Of a stretch of 64,000 bases of DNA, positions 28,304-38,102 are shown in pieces. Source of the DNA: Acetobacter aceti (lineage in GTDB: Bacteria > Pseudomonadota > Alphaproteobacteria > Acetobacterales > Acetobacteraceae); assembly GCF_002005445.1 (NCBI RefSeq), contig NZ_CP014692.1, positions 434,001-498,000 on the forward strand, given 5' to 3'. The notes beneath the pieces are model-generated. The model was not told the origin of the DNA. It searched no databases and worked only from the letters and a program-made list of their open reading frames with translations. Both the position numbers and the translations under genes were made by a program. Numbering within the stretch: the first letter of the stretch is position 1; each line of letters starts with the position of its first letter.

Positions 28304-28752
28304 AACAGGCGTCCCGCAAAAAAAGATTTTCGTAAAAACTGTCCCGTGTGTGGCGGGGCAGAATCCTTGCGGAAAGGGACGGATTCGGGATGATGTTCCG
28401 GATTCGTCGCACCTGGAGAGGTTCTGGCTTCAGGCCGTCCATGTTGAGGCGCAGGGCTTGATTGGCTTTGTGGGTTTCAGGCTTTGGACATGGGTCCTTG
28501 CCGAGTGATATCCAGCTCTGTCGCCAGAAAGATAGCCGACCTCGACCTCGTTCAGGATACTTTCAGGAATTCTGAAAAATGGTCAGCAGTTTCCAACTGC
28601 CTGTCATCCGCCCGTAGGTGACCCGCGGTCAGTTCCTTCGGGAGAGAGCCGGGAGGCTGAGCCGGAGATGTCTCTTGTCGATCTCTGTCGCGGGGCTGTC
28701 TGGAATGACCGGCATGGCGGGATCTGTAAGCTTTATCACCATAAAAAAAGGA
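28304..28752. other. Intergenic stretch, possibly an eroded transposon
   Basis: About 450 bases without a convincing gene. A minus-strand frame at 28552-28773 contains FYGDKAYRSRHAG, faintly like the ADKGY segment of IS5 transposases, but the rest does not match. I cannot say more. Confidence 0.3.
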
Positions 28753-28783
28753 TGCCGGACGTGAGTCCGGCACCCCTTTTTCT
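28753..28783 (-). terminator. Bidirectional-type terminator
   Basis: tgccggac (28753-28760) and gtccggca (28765-28772) enclose gtga. A-rich and T-rich tracts lie on both sides (ataaaaaaag before, cccctttttct after). It lies 25 bases beyond the stop codon of the secreted Ala/Pro-rich protein gene. Confidence 0.8.
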
Positions 28784-28796
28784 ACCGTAAGGCAGA

Positions 28797-29111
28797 TCAG
28801 TTTGCAGCCGGAGCAGCAACGGCCGGAGCCGAAGGAACGGCTGGTACGGAAGGAACCGTCGGAGCTGTTGCGCTGATAGCCGGAGCCTTGTCCTGCTGGG
28901 CGGCGGACAGGCTCTTCGCGTTCAGGTCGGCAGTGCCTGCAGCCGTGGATTTCTCTTCCTTTTCAGCAGTCGTCTTCGCTGTCTTGGAAGAAGACTTGTG
29001 GTGCTTGTGGTGCGTGCGGGCAGCAGCAGGCTGAGCTGCCGAAATAACCAGAGCTGGCGCACCGACCATCAGTGTTGCCGCGAGGAGGGCTTTTGAAGCG
29101 AAGAACCGCAT
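28797..29111 (-). CDS. Secreted Ala/Pro/Lys-rich small protein
   Basis: A 104-residue protein. The signal peptide MRFFASKALLAATLMVGAPA has a likely cleavage near AAARTHH (residues 30-32). The mature part has a His/Lys-rich segment (THHKHHKSSSKTAK) and a C-terminus of repeating PAV/PSV units (PTVPSVPAVPSAPAVAAPAA). This looks like an unstructured periplasmic or cell-envelope protein. Short His/Lys- and Ala-rich secreted proteins are common in this family of bacteria. No function known. It has its own terminator. Confidence 0.65.
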   Translation of the reverse strand: MRFFASKALLAATLMVGAPALVISAAQPAAARTHHKHHKSSSKTAKTTAEKEEKSTAAGTADLNAKSLSAAQQDKAPAISATAPTVPSVPAVPSAPAVAAPAAN

Positions 29112-29329
29112 TACGGTATCCTTATGAGTTTATCGGGCCCGATGCGGGCCTTCATCAAGACAGGTGTCTTCACCGTCTCTCTCTTCCTGAGATACACTGG
29201 ATTACAAAAGAGGGAAGTGCTCAGGGCAAGAACTTTTGAAGGTATTTTCGAGGCGACAGGGCAGCATCCCGCTGTGCGCAGACGCGCTGAACACACGCCC
29301 TGCACAGTCTCTGTCGCATTATCCGCCAG

Positions 29330-30622
29330 CTACTGGCCGTTAATACCAAAAACCAGAGAAAGAATCAGCGACAGGGAAGCGCCGACCCCAAAGCCTACGA
29401 GAGTTCCGTTGACGCGCACATACTGAAGATCCCGGCCCACCCGGAGCTCCAGCTTTTCCGATACGACATCGGCGTCCCAGTTGCCCACGACGGTTGCGAT
29501 GAACTTCGTCAGGTGCTCCCTCAGATAAGGAAGAGAACGGGTAACGCCCTTTCTGGCGGCGTCTTCAATCCGCTGGCGCATGGCGGGATCTTCCCGCGCC
29601 TGCAGAGCCATGCGGTTCAGTGTCTCGCGCATCAGAGTGAACGTCCAGCCGTCATCACACCGGATATCCGCTTCGATCATCCGCTTGATGCGCGACCAGA
29701 TATCGGCGCCCCAGGTCAGCATGGACTCGTGAGCGAAGACAGAACGCAGCGTCTGGGAAATTTCCTCGGAACGGCCCGGATCCATTTCGATCCGGTCGAT
29801 TTCACTCCGGACCCATTCCGTAAATCCCTCCCGGATGGTCGAATCATCGGGGTTGATACGGTCCAGTTCTTCACTTGCCGCCGCCAGAACCTTGTTGGCA
29901 ATGGAACCGCCGATCGCCCAGCCGACCAGTCGGCCGCCCTGCTCACGCACCCGGGCCTCGATCATGGCGCGGAGCGCCGGCTCTTTCGCCTGCAGGCCCG
30001 ATTTCAGTTGTCGCAAAAGAAAAGTGAGCACTTCCTGATGCTGGTTGCCGTCCACAAGAGAACGAAGACCGCGTGCAATGACCGGGCTCAGATTGCTTCC
30101 ACCCAGCAGGAGAGGAAGGCTGCGTCCGATGGCGGCTCCTGCGCGCCCATCCTCCAGCCGCTCCAGCATTTGAGGCACCGCGCCTATCAGGCTGCTGGTC
30201 AGCGTATTCGCTGTCGCGGGATCGGACAGGATGTTGGCGACGAAAGTCGGCAGGTCGATCGTGGAGAGGACACGGTCGATCTCTTCTTCGGTAAAGACCT
30301 GCGTTGTGACGAACCGTCCCAGCGCGAGGCCCAGCCGTTCTTTCTGCGCCGGGATGATCGCCGTGTGAGGGATCGGCAGCCCGAGCGGATGGCGAAACAG
30401 CGCCGTGACGGCGAACCAGTCCGCCAGTCCGCCGACAACGCCCGCTTTTGCGCCGGCGCGCAGCATGCCGAGCCACAGGCTTTCGGGAAGCAGGCCATAA
30501 GCGGGAGCGACGTAGCCAGCCGTGGTGAGGCCGGCCATCAGGGCCAGCAGGCCTGTCGCAGCCCGCTTCTGGCGGGTCAGATTGCGACGGGCTTCATCAT
30601 CCGGGTGTGTCTGCGTACTCAT
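29330..30622 (-). CDS. DUF445 family membrane protein
   Basis: A 430-residue protein with a membrane helix near residues 20-40. The DUF445 hallmark follows: GAKAGVVGGLADWFAVTALFRHPLGLPIPHTAII, then IPAQKERLGLALGRFV. A long helical region comes next, and a C-terminal hydrophobic segment (VGFGVGASLSLILSLVFG) suggests a second anchor. Homologues are YjiN-like proteins of unknown role. The start at 30622 (MSTQTHPDDEARR) is preferred over 30658. It is divergent from the PEP carboxylase-like gene, with about 120 bases between. Confidence 0.85.
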   Translation of the reverse strand: MSTQTHPDDEARRNLTRQKRAATGLLALMAGLTTAGYVAPAYGLLPESLWLGMLRAGAKAGVVGGLADWFAVTALFRHPLGLPIPHTAIIPAQKERLGLALGRFVTTQVFTEEEIDRVLSTIDLPTFVANILSDPATANTLTSSLIGAVPQMLERLEDGRAGAAIGRSLPLLLGGSNLSPVIARGLRSLVDGNQHQEVLTFLLRQLKSGLQAKEPALRAMIEARVREQGGRLVGWAIGGSIANKVLAAASEELDRINPDDSTIREGFTEWVRSEIDRIEMDPGRSEEISQTLRSVFAHESMLTWGADIWSRIKRMIEADIRCDDGWTFTLMRETLNRMALQAREDPAMRQRIEDAARKGVTRSLPYLREHLTKFIATVVGNWDADVVSEKLELRVGRDLQYVRVNGTLVGFGVGASLSLILSLVFGINGQ

Positions 30623-30742
30623 CACGAGGTTAATAGCATCGGCACATGCTCTTCCCAAATGTGCGCCGGCATGCTCGGATAAGATTGCTGTATCGTATCG
30701 TCCTGTCGATCATGCCCGCCTTCATGAGTGAGAGAAGTTTCA

Positions 30743-33655
30743 ATGGCTGCTGCGTCCTCGTCCTCCGGTTCTCCGCTGATTGCCGGAGGCGATGCTCTTT
30801 CTGCCGGAGCCCGCGCCATTCTGGCGATGGGACATTTTCATGAGAGCGAAGGCGAGACGCAGAACCCGCCCCCTGCGGAGGTGACCGGTAATGACGTCCT
30901 GTCGACAGCATGGCGGGTTTCCACGCTGCTGGAGCAGGGTAAGGCGTCGCTTGTGGATTTGCAGGCGGTTATCAGGCATCTGCGTGACGATGCTTTCCTG
31001 CGGCGTGCGACACGATTGCATCGCTATCCGGGAGGCACCAGTTCTTCCGTCACCGAAGACCGCCTGAAAGGCGTGGTGCGGCAGGTTCTGGACTCGGCAT
31101 TTGGCCGGACGAACGGTACCGAAGGGTCTGACGGGGACGAAGTGACGGAACCCACACGCCCCACGGCTGCGGAGGCGCTCGCCCGTTTTCGGGCTGAGCT
31201 GGAACGCACCCGGTATGCGGCGGTTTTTACGGCGCATCCGACTTTTGCTGTCGCAAATGAAGTGTACGCGGCGCTCGCCAGCTATGCCTCTGCTCCGGGG
31301 CCTCAGGATACCGCGCCAGATCTGCTTTCCCATCGTCGGACGGCGGCGCCCACGCTTGAGGAAGAGTTTTCACTCGCCTCGGCGGCTATCCTGCGGGGGC
31401 GGGATGCGCTCGACAGGCTGAATGTGGAACTGCTCGGCGCGTCGCGTGAAACCTGGCCGGACGCCTGGTCTTCCATCATTCCTCGTCCGGTCATCATGAC
31501 AAGCTGGGTCGGTTATGACACGGACGGCCGCACGGATATCGGCTGGTGGGACACGCTCCGCCTGCGCCTGAAGATGAAACTGTTCCAGTTGCAGAGGCTT
31601 CGGCAGCAGATTATGGAGTCCGGTGTGGAAGCGTCCACATTGACAAGCCGCCTGTCGCGCGCCTGTTACACGGTTGAGGCCCAGATCGCGGCCTGTCCGA
31701 AGAATGCTGATGCAGATGCGACAGTGGAATTCGCCACTCTCATCGTGGACCACAAGGAAGACGCCATTCTCGATCCTGCGGTGCTGGGTGATGCGCTTCA
31801 GGATGTCATCGACACGGCTTCGCCGGACGCCGCTCTTGCGGTGGCAGTCGCCCGCGCTGGCTTCTTCGCGCACGGCATGTCGGCCTCTCACAGCCATACG
31901 CGCCTGAACGCCACGCAGCTTCATAACGTAATCCGCCAGCGCCTCCGTTTCACGGATGATCCGGCTGATCCGGCCCATCGCCGCGCTCTGCTGGCCCATA
32001 TCAACGAGGCGCTGGAAAACGTCTCGCCCGTGCCGGTGGATTTTGGCGCGTTGCTGGTGGAGCAGGCTTCCGCCGCCAAGCTGATGATGACGGTCGCCCA
32101 GATCGTCAAGCATATCGATTCGGCAACACTGGTGCGCTTCCTGATCGCCGAGACGGAGAGCGGTTACACCCTGCTGGCGGCTCTCTGGCTCGCGAAGCAT
32201 TTCGGGATCGACGATAAGGTCGAGATTTCTCCGCTGTTCGAAACGCGCGAAGCCCTGATGGGTGGGGCGCATATCATTGAAGAGGCGCTGCGTTCTCCTC
32301 ACTGGCGGGACTATCTCCGCAAGACCGGGCGGCTCTGTCTCCAGTTCGGCTATTCCGATTCCGGCCGTTATGTCGGACAACTCGCCGCGACCTATCTGAT
32401 TGAACGCCTGCGCCTGAAGATCCTTGATCTGCTGCATGTCTGGGATCTGGAAGATGTCGAGGTCGTGCTGTTCGACACGCACGGCGAAAGCGTCGGACGA
32501 GGCGGCCATCCGTTCCGTCTGTCTGACCGGTTCGCCTATCTGTCGCCCATGCATGTACGGGCGAAGTTCGCTGAACGCGGCGTGAAATACCGCGAGGAAA
32601 GCGCCTTTCAGGGCGGTGACGGCTATCTGCTGTTCGGCACGCCGGAACTGGCGGCGGCGAGTGTCGCCACCATCGCGGAGCACACGTTCGAGCCCGTCCG
32701 TCGCCATGACGATCCGGTCTATGACGAGCCTGATTTTTCCTCGGATTTCTTCTCCACGATCGCTGATGCGATGACCGGTCTGGTCGCGGACCCCGGTTAC
32801 GCCGATGTGCTCGGGGCGTTTGGCCCGTCCCTGATCGACAAGACCGGCTCACGTCCGGCGGCACGGCAGAGTGAAGGTGGCGGGGCGACTCCTCGCATCA
32901 CGCATCCAAGTCAGCTCCGGGCCATTCCGAACAACGCCATTCTCCAGCAGCTTGGCTGGTGCGCTAACACCATTCAGGGACTGGGATCTGCGGCTCGGCG
33001 TCATCCGGAGACTTTCGAGACCTTCCGGGAAGGCAGCGCCCGCTTCCGTCGGGCGCTTGACTTCGCCGCGCACGCGCTGGCGCATTCGGACGATCAGGTG
33101 CTGCGCAGCGTGATCTGGCTGCTTGACCCGGGCTACTGGCTGGACCGGGCGACCGCCGAACCCCGCTCCGGCAAGCGTGAGCGCTATCTCACGGTGATGC
33201 ATGATCTGGAGCGGCTGGATTTCTGGGCGGACACGCAGTCCATGTTCCGTCGGATTCAGGAGGATCATCTGGCATTGCGGGCGGTCTGGCCGGAGGCTCC
33301 GACCATTCATCCGGCTGAAAAGCTTCTGCACGCCATCCGCATCGCCCTGATTGAAAAGATCTGGGTGCTGGCGACCCAGATCCCGTTTTTCATGCCGCGG
33401 GGAAATTTCACCCGTGATGTGATGATGCGGCGGATTCTCTGTCTGGAAATACCGTCTGTGCTGCGTGAACTGGATGCCATTTTCCCGCGGGGCGGCACCA
33501 AGCTGGATTACAATTTCCACGAACCGGCCGGACCGCAGGTGGATAATTCCTACAGTCAGGAACATGACGAGATTTTCCAGCCTATGCAGGAGATGTTCCA
33601 GATGATGCGCGAAATCAGCGTGGCGCTCATGCACGGGATTGGCGCGTTCGGCTGA
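30743..33655 (+). CDS. Divergent phosphoenolpyruvate carboxylase-like protein
   Basis: 970 residues from the ATG at 30743, which has GAGAGAAG upstream. PEP carboxylase adds bicarbonate to PEP to make oxaloacetate. The first catalytic segment TAHPT is present (His165), as is the surrounding fold (KLMMTVAQIVKHID, FQFGYSDS-like, SVGRGGHPF, GSRPAARQ...SLRAIP-like). However, the Lys of GYSDSxKDxG is Arg542 in GYSDSGRYVG. The FHGRGG block is FDTHGE (577-582), which removes the usual His and Arg. The WTQxR segment is LGWCA. The normal C-terminal xNTG is replaced by HGIGAFG. It belongs to the superfamily by overall similarity, but normal activity is uncertain. Confidence 0.7.
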   Translation: MAAASSSSGSPLIAGGDALSAGARAILAMGHFHESEGETQNPPPAEVTGNDVLSTAWRVSTLLEQGKASLVDLQAVIRHLRDDAFLRRATRLHRYPGGTSSSVTEDRLKGVVRQVLDSAFGRTNGTEGSDGDEVTEPTRPTAAEALARFRAELERTRYAAVFTAHPTFAVANEVYAALASYASAPGPQDTAPDLLSHRRTAAPTLEEEFSLASAAILRGRDALDRLNVELLGASRETWPDAWSSIIPRPVIMTSWVGYDTDGRTDIGWWDTLRLRLKMKLFQLQRLRQQIMESGVEASTLTSRLSRACYTVEAQIAACPKNADADATVEFATLIVDHKEDAILDPAVLGDALQDVIDTASPDAALAVAVARAGFFAHGMSASHSHTRLNATQLHNVIRQRLRFTDDPADPAHRRALLAHINEALENVSPVPVDFGALLVEQASAAKLMMTVAQIVKHIDSATLVRFLIAETESGYTLLAALWLAKHFGIDDKVEISPLFETREALMGGAHIIEEALRSPHWRDYLRKTGRLCLQFGYSDSGRYVGQLAATYLIERLRLKILDLLHVWDLEDVEVVLFDTHGESVGRGGHPFRLSDRFAYLSPMHVRAKFAERGVKYREESAFQGGDGYLLFGTPELAAASVATIAEHTFEPVRRHDDPVYDEPDFSSDFFSTIADAMTGLVADPGYADVLGAFGPSLIDKTGSRPAARQSEGGGATPRITHPSQLRAIPNNAILQQLGWCANTIQGLGSAARRHPETFETFREGSARFRRALDFAAHALAHSDDQVLRSVIWLLDPGYWLDRATAEPRSGKRERYLTVMHDLERLDFWADTQSMFRRIQEDHLALRAVWPEAPTIHPAEKLLHAIRIALIEKIWVLATQIPFFMPRGNFTRDVMMRRILCLEIPSVLRELDAIFPRGGTKLDYNFHEPAGPQVDNSYSQEHDEIFQPMQEMFQMMREISVALMHGIGAFG

Positions 33656-33963
33656 GTGGACGGTGCTTTTGCAGCAACGGCTTTATGGGTTGGCGCTGTA
33701 AAAGCGGTCGCGGGATCTGGGCGCTTCCAAAACGAGCCACCGGTCTATCCTTTGTCGATTGATGATAAACGGTTTCCAAAGGCGCGCCTTTGGCGGGGTG
33801 TGGGGCGGAGCCCCAAAACCTTCTCCGGCAAAAAAGACAGGCATGCTGGCCGATATTGCGTCCGCACAGTCCGTTACCAGAGTGCGGCATTGCGCTCTGA
33901 CGGTCTCTTTCACGAGGCTTTGAGCTTGACGGGAAGCCCTGCGCGTTCCATCTGTCCCTAAAC
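33656..33963. other. Intergenic palindrome-rich region
   Basis: Between the PEP carboxylase-like gene and the suf operon. It has a perfect 18-base palindrome ccaaaggcgcgcctttgg at 33776-33793, and the hairpin tggggc-gga-gcccca follows at 33801-33815. They could end transcription or belong to a family of intergenic repeats. No gene seen. Confidence 0.5.
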
Positions 33964-33980
33964 AGGACCGATTTGGTCCT
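33964..33980. promoter_or_regulatory. Putative Rrf2/IscR-type operator of the suf operon
   Basis: The dyad aggacc-gattt-ggtcct (6-bp arms, 5-bp centre) lies about 35 bases upstream of the regulator start. Rrf2 proteins often bind short dyads in their own promoters and repress suf genes. The match is by position and symmetry only. Confidence 0.5.
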
Positions 33981-34015
33981 TAATGGCGGAGGTTCCGCCG
34001 CAACGGACGGAAACC

Positions 34016-34513
34016 ATGCTCAGGCTGTCGAAACTGGCGGATTACGCTGTTCTGACCCTCGTTAATCTTGGACGGCATGATGGCGTTGTCACGTCACCAG
34101 CCCTTGCGGTCGAAACCGGCGTGCCGGAACCGACTGTCGCCAAGGTTCTCAAGGCTCTGGCGTCTGATGGCCTGCTCGTCTCCCAGCGCGGGGCGCACGG
34201 TGGTTACCGGCTGGCCCTGAAGCCGGAGGAGATTTCCATAGCACGGGTCATCACCGCTGTGGATGGGCCGATCTCATTGACGGCATGCGTCACTGGTGGG
34301 GCAGGGTGCGACAATGGTGACTGCACTCTTTACGGTAGTTGGGATGTAGTGAATGAGGCCATCCGGAATACGCTGTCCGGGATTTCCATTGCCCGGATGG
34401 CTGAGATGAGCAATGCGCCAGGGCGTCGGCGGTCGGTTGAAGCGGTGTCCGCAGACACCGCGCCGCAGAGCAACAAGGTGACGACCGGGCCGGTCGGGAC
34501 GTTTGGAGGATAA
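34016..34513 (+). CDS. Rrf2-family Fe-S-sensing regulator of the suf operon
   Basis: 165 residues from the ATG at 34016 behind GGACGGAAACC; an upstream in-frame ATG at 33983 has no ribosome site. The N-terminal winged helix (LSKLADYAVLTLVNLG, then VPEPTVAKVLKALASDGLL and RGAHGGYRLAL) is typical of Rrf2 proteins. Cys91, Cys98 and Cys103 (CVTGGAGCDNGDC) match the three cluster-ligating cysteines of IscR-type sensors. It is first in the suf operon and likely adjusts it to Fe-S demand. A long Ser/Pro-rich C-terminal tail is probably unstructured. Confidence 0.88.
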   Translation: MLRLSKLADYAVLTLVNLGRHDGVVTSPALAVETGVPEPTVAKVLKALASDGLLVSQRGAHGGYRLALKPEEISIARVITAVDGPISLTACVTGGAGCDNGDCTLYGSWDVVNEAIRNTLSGISIARMAEMSNAPGRRRSVEAVSADTAPQSNKVTTGPVGTFGG

Positions 34514-34519
34514 TGGGTC

Positions 34520-36010
34520 ATGCCAGCCGTTACAGAAACCCGTGAACAGGTCGAGAAGCTCGGCAAGTCCTCCTATGAATGGGGTTTTGAGACCGACATC
34601 GAGATGGATTTCGCGCCGAAGGGCCTGAATGAAGACATCATCCGTCTGATCTCGACCCGCAAGGAAGAGCCGGAATGGATGCTGGAATGGCGTCTCGCGG
34701 CCTACCGCTCATGGCTGAAGATGAAAGAGCCGACCTGGGCCAAGGTGACGTATCCGCCGATCGACTATCAGGACGTGCATTACTATGCCGCTCCGAAGAA
34801 GAAGGATGGACCGAAGTCACTGGAAGAGGTCGATCCGGAACTGCTGCGGACCTATGAGAAACTGGGTATTCCGCTGCATGAGCAGGCGATGCTGGCGGGC
34901 GTGGAAGTGCCGGAGGGCGAGGAAGCCCGTCTGCCGGTGGCGGTGGACGCCGTGTTCGACAGCGTGTCCGTGGCTACGACTTTCCGCAAGACGCTTTCGG
35001 AAGCAGGCGTGATCTTCTGCCCGATCTCGGAGGCGATCCGCGATTATCCGGATCTTGTGAAGCAGTATATCGGCAGTGTCGTGCCGGTGGCCGACAATTT
35101 CTATGCGGCCCTGAACTCGGCGGTCTTTACGGACGGATCGTTCGTGTTCGTGCCGAAGGGTGTGCGCTGCCCGATGGAACTGTCCACCTATTTCCGTATC
35201 AACGCCAAGAACACGGGACAGTTCGAACGGACGCTGATCATTGTCGAAGACAGGGCTTCCGTCTCCTATCTCGAAGGCTGCACCGCGCCGATGCGTGACG
35301 AGAACCAGCTTCACGCGGCGGTAGTGGAATTGGTGGCGATGGAAGATGCGTCCATCAAATACAGCACGGTCCAGAACTGGTATCCGGGCGATGAGAACGG
35401 ACGTGGCGGCATCTACAACTTCGTCACCAAGCGTGGCGCCTGCCGTGGTGCGCGCTCCAAGATTTCTTGGACGCAGGTGGAAACCGGTTCGGCCATTACA
35501 TGGAAATATCCGTCCTGCATCCTGCAGGGTGAGGAGTCCGTGGGCGAGTTCTACTCGGTTGCCGTGACCAACAATCACCAGCAGGCAGACACCGGCACCA
35601 AGATGATCCATCTGGGCCGGAACAGCCGCTCGACGATCATCGCCAAGACCATCAGCGCCGGGAAGTCTGACAGCACCTATCGCGGGCAGGTGAAGATCAT
35701 GCCGAAAGCGTCGGGCGCGCGGAACTTCACCCAGTGCGACAGCCTGCTGATCGGCGATCAGTGCGGCGCGCATACGGTGCCCTATATCGAAAGCCGAAAC
35801 ATGACGGCGCGTGTGGAACATGAAGCCACCACGTCGAAGATTTCCGAAGACCAGATGTTCTACTGCCGTCAGCGTGGTCTTTCGCAGGAAGATGCCGTCG
35901 GTCTGATCGTCAATGGTTTCTGCAAGGAAGTCCTCAAGGAGCTTCCCATGGAGTTTGCCGTGGAAGCACAGAAACTGTTGCAGATCAGTCTTGAAGGCAG
36001 CGTCGGCTGA
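34520..36010 (+). CDS. sufB: Fe-S cluster assembly scaffold SufB
   Basis: A 496-residue cytoplasmic protein. SufB forms the SufBCD scaffold on which a nascent cluster is built from persulfide sulfur. Key segments are [12 protein letters not shown] at the N-terminus, [80 protein letters not shown] (a hallmark) and [20 protein letters not shown] near the C-terminus. The start follows GGAGGATAATGGGTC. Six bases separate it from the regulator stop codon. Confidence 0.97.
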   Translation: MPAVTETREQVEKLGKSSYEWGFETDIEMDFAPKGLNEDIIRLISTRKEEPEWMLEWRLAAYRSWLKMKEPTWAKVTYPPIDYQDVHYYAAPKKKDGPKSLEEVDPELLRTYEKLGIPLHEQAMLAGVEVPEGEEARLPVAVDAVFDSVSVATTFRKTLSEAGVIFCPISEAIRDYPDLVKQYIGSVVPVADNFYAALNSAVFTDGSFVFVPKGVRCPMELSTYFRINAKNTGQFERTLIIVEDRASVSYLEGCTAPMRDENQLHAAVVELVAMEDASIKYSTVQNWYPGDENGRGGIYNFVTKRGACRGARSKISWTQVETGSAITWKYPSCILQGEESVGEFYSVAVTNNHQQADTGTKMIHLGRNSRSTIIAKTISAGKSDSTYRGQVKIMPKASGARNFTQCDSLLIGDQCGAHTVPYIESRNMTARVEHEATTSKISEDQMFYCRQRGLSQEDAVGLIVNGFCKEVLKELPMEFAVEAQKLLQISLEGSVG

Positions 36011-36033
36011 ACGTGCGGAGAGGAATGGAAAAA

Positions 36034-36804
36034 ATGAGCGAATTACTGAAAATTTCCGGTCTGCATGCCAGCATCGACGCCGATGGCGCTCCCAAGGAAA
36101 TCCTGCGCGGCGTGGATCTGGTGATCCCCCCGGGTGAAGTGCACGCGATCATGGGGCCGAACGGCTGTGGCAAATCCACCCTGTCCTATGTTCTCGCCGG
36201 GCGTCAGGATTATGAAGTCACGGCAGGATCGGTCCTGTTCAAGGGAGAGGATCTGCTGGCCATGGAGCCGGAAGAGCGGGCTGCCGCCGGTATTTTCCTT
36301 GCCTTTCAGGCGCCTGTGGAACTGCCGGGCGTGAACAACGCCAACTTCCTGCGCACAGCCGTCAACGCGGTCCGCCGCGCACGCAACGCGCCGGAACTGG
36401 ATGCTGTCGGTTTTCTGAAAGCTGTCCGCGCCGCCACGAAGAATCTCTCCATGGCTGACGACATGCTCAAGCGTAACGTCAATGTCGGCTTCTCGGGTGG
36501 TGAGAAGAAGCGCAACGAAGTGCTTCAGATGACCATGTTGCAGCCAACGCTGGCCATCCTTGATGAGACGGATAGCGGTCTTGACGTCGATGCGCTGCGG
36601 ATTGTCGCAGAGGGTGTGCAGAACCTGCGCTCTCCCGACTTCTCGGCGCTGGTGATCACGCATCATCAGAAGCTGCTCGATTATCTCGGCCCGGATCGTG
36701 TGCATGTGATGGCCAAAGGTCGCATCATCCGCAGTGGTGGTCCGGAACTGGCCCGGCAGATCAACGAGGAAGGGTATGCAGCCTTTCTCAGGGAGGCGGC
36801 ATGA
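36034..36804 (+). CDS. sufC: Fe-S assembly ATPase SufC
   Basis: 256 residues from the ATG at 36034 behind GGAGAGGAATGGAAAAA; earlier in-frame GTG 36013 and ATG 36025 are alternatives. It is an ABC-type ATPase. Walker A is GPNGCGKST with Lys47. The Q loop lies in FLAFQAPVELPGV, the signature is FSGGEKKRNE, Walker B is TLAILDETDSGLD, and the switch His is in VITHHQKLL. It drives conformational change of SufB-SufD. It overlaps sufD by ATGA. Confidence 0.96.
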   Translation: MSELLKISGLHASIDADGAPKEILRGVDLVIPPGEVHAIMGPNGCGKSTLSYVLAGRQDYEVTAGSVLFKGEDLLAMEPEERAAAGIFLAFQAPVELPGVNNANFLRTAVNAVRRARNAPELDAVGFLKAVRAATKNLSMADDMLKRNVNVGFSGGEKKRNEVLQMTMLQPTLAILDETDSGLDVDALRIVAEGVQNLRSPDFSALVITHHQKLLDYLGPDRVHVMAKGRIIRSGGPELARQINEEGYAAFLREAA

Positions 36805-38102
36805 ACGCCATCGCGCCGATCACGCAGGGTCTTGAACCGTTTGCGGCCCGTCTTTCCGATGTGAAAGGCGAGGACCGCAAAGCTGCCGCTGGTGCTCTGG
36901 CCCGCACAGGGCTTCCGACACCGCGTGTCGAAGCCTGGCATTATACAAATCTGCGGGCGCTCTCTGGGCGTGTTTTTTCTGATGCGCCGGCCGGGTTTGA
37001 TGAAACGGCGGCTCAGGCCGCGCTGGCACGCATTCTGCCGCCGGATTCAGTGGTTGCGGTTCTTCCGCGTCTGGTGCTGGTGAATGGCCGGTTTGCGCCG
37101 ACGCTGTCATCGACAGATCTGCCGGAAGGCGTGACCTGCACATCCTTTGTCCAGTCACCGGATTTCGGAATACTGGCATCGCCTGACCGTGAAGGCATGG
37201 TCGCGCTGAACACCGCGCTGGCTGGTGACGGTGTGCGGATCTCCGTGGCTCCCGGCACGCAGGTCGGGCAACTCGTGCTCGTCTCTCTGGCGCTTGGCAC
37301 GGACAGCGATGTGTCATTCCATCCGCGCCACAGCATAACGCTGGGCGAGGGCGCTTCGCTTTCGATTATCGAGATTGTGGCTTCTGAAAACGCGGGTGCT
37401 TATCTGCATAATCCGGTTCTAAGCTGCACGATTGCCGAGAAAGCCCATCTGACGCATGTGAAGATCCAGCGGGAAGCCGAAAACGCTGTTCATCTGGCGA
37501 CGGTCTATGCCGATATCGCCGTGCGCGCCGCCTATGACAGCTTCACACTCGGTCTCGGTTCCGTGCTGGCGCGGCATGAAGTGCACGCCACGATGCATGG
37601 CGACCACGCTGCTGTGCATGTAAACGGGGCGCAGCTTCTGGCGGCCTCGCAGGTTGGCGACATTACCAGCGTCATTACGCACGGAGCGCCTGACTGCGTC
37701 TCGCGTCAGACCGTGCGCAATGTTCTGTCGGATCGCTCGCGGGCGGTGTTTCAGGGCAAGGTTCTGGTCGAGCGTGTCGCGCAGAAGACCGATGGTTACC
37801 AGATGAATCAGGCGTTGCTGCTGTCGCCGTCCGCCGAGATCAATGCCAAGCCGGAACTTGAGATTTACGCGGACGACGTCAAGTGCAGTCACGGCGCGAC
37901 AGTCGGCGCGCTGGACGATGACCAGCTTTTCTATCTGCGCAGTCGCGGCATCCCTGACGATCAGGCGCGTCAGATGCTGGTTGAGGCTTTTCTGGTTGAA
38001 ACAGTTGAACTCGTTGAAGATGAGACGCTGCGGGCTGCGCTGAACCAGACGCTTGCGACGGTCCTGAGGCAGCGCATCGGTGCCGCGGAGAAAACCGCAT
38101 GA
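36801..38102 (+). CDS. sufD: Fe-S cluster assembly protein SufD
   Basis: A 433-residue SufB paralogue. The N-terminal helical region contains GLPTPRVEAWHYTNLRAL (the family W-Y/K-Y-T segment). The beta-helix core includes LGEGASLSIIEIV and RQTVRNVLSDRSRAVFQGK. The C-terminus is EIYADDVKCSHGATVGALDD, then LFYLRSRGIPDDQARQML, with the conserved His that supports cluster assembly. It begins inside the sufC stop (ATGA) and ends inside the sufS start (ATGA), so translation is coupled through three genes. Confidence 0.95.
   Translation: MNAIAPITQGLEPFAARLSDVKGEDRKAAAGALARTGLPTPRVEAWHYTNLRALSGRVFSDAPAGFDETAAQAALARILPPDSVVAVLPRLVLVNGRFAPTLSSTDLPEGVTCTSFVQSPDFGILASPDREGMVALNTALAGDGVRISVAPGTQVGQLVLVSLALGTDSDVSFHPRHSITLGEGASLSIIEIVASENAGAYLHNPVLSCTIAEKAHLTHVKIQREAENAVHLATVYADIAVRAAYDSFTLGLGSVLARHEVHATMHGDHAAVHVNGAQLLAASQVGDITSVITHGAPDCVSRQTVRNVLSDRSRAVFQGKVLVERVAQKTDGYQMNQALLLSPSAEINAKPELEIYADDVKCSHGATVGALDDDQLFYLRSRGIPDDQARQMLVEAFLVETVELVEDETLRAALNQTLATVLRQRIGAAEKTA

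Noticed and set aside
31370..32707. 445-codon minus-strand frame opposite the PEP carboxylase-like gene
   Set aside because: Antisense artefact; no ribosome site and no recognisable domain.
34817..35821. 334-codon minus-strand frame opposite sufB
   Set aside because: Antisense of a clear sufB gene; composition is typical of mirror frames.
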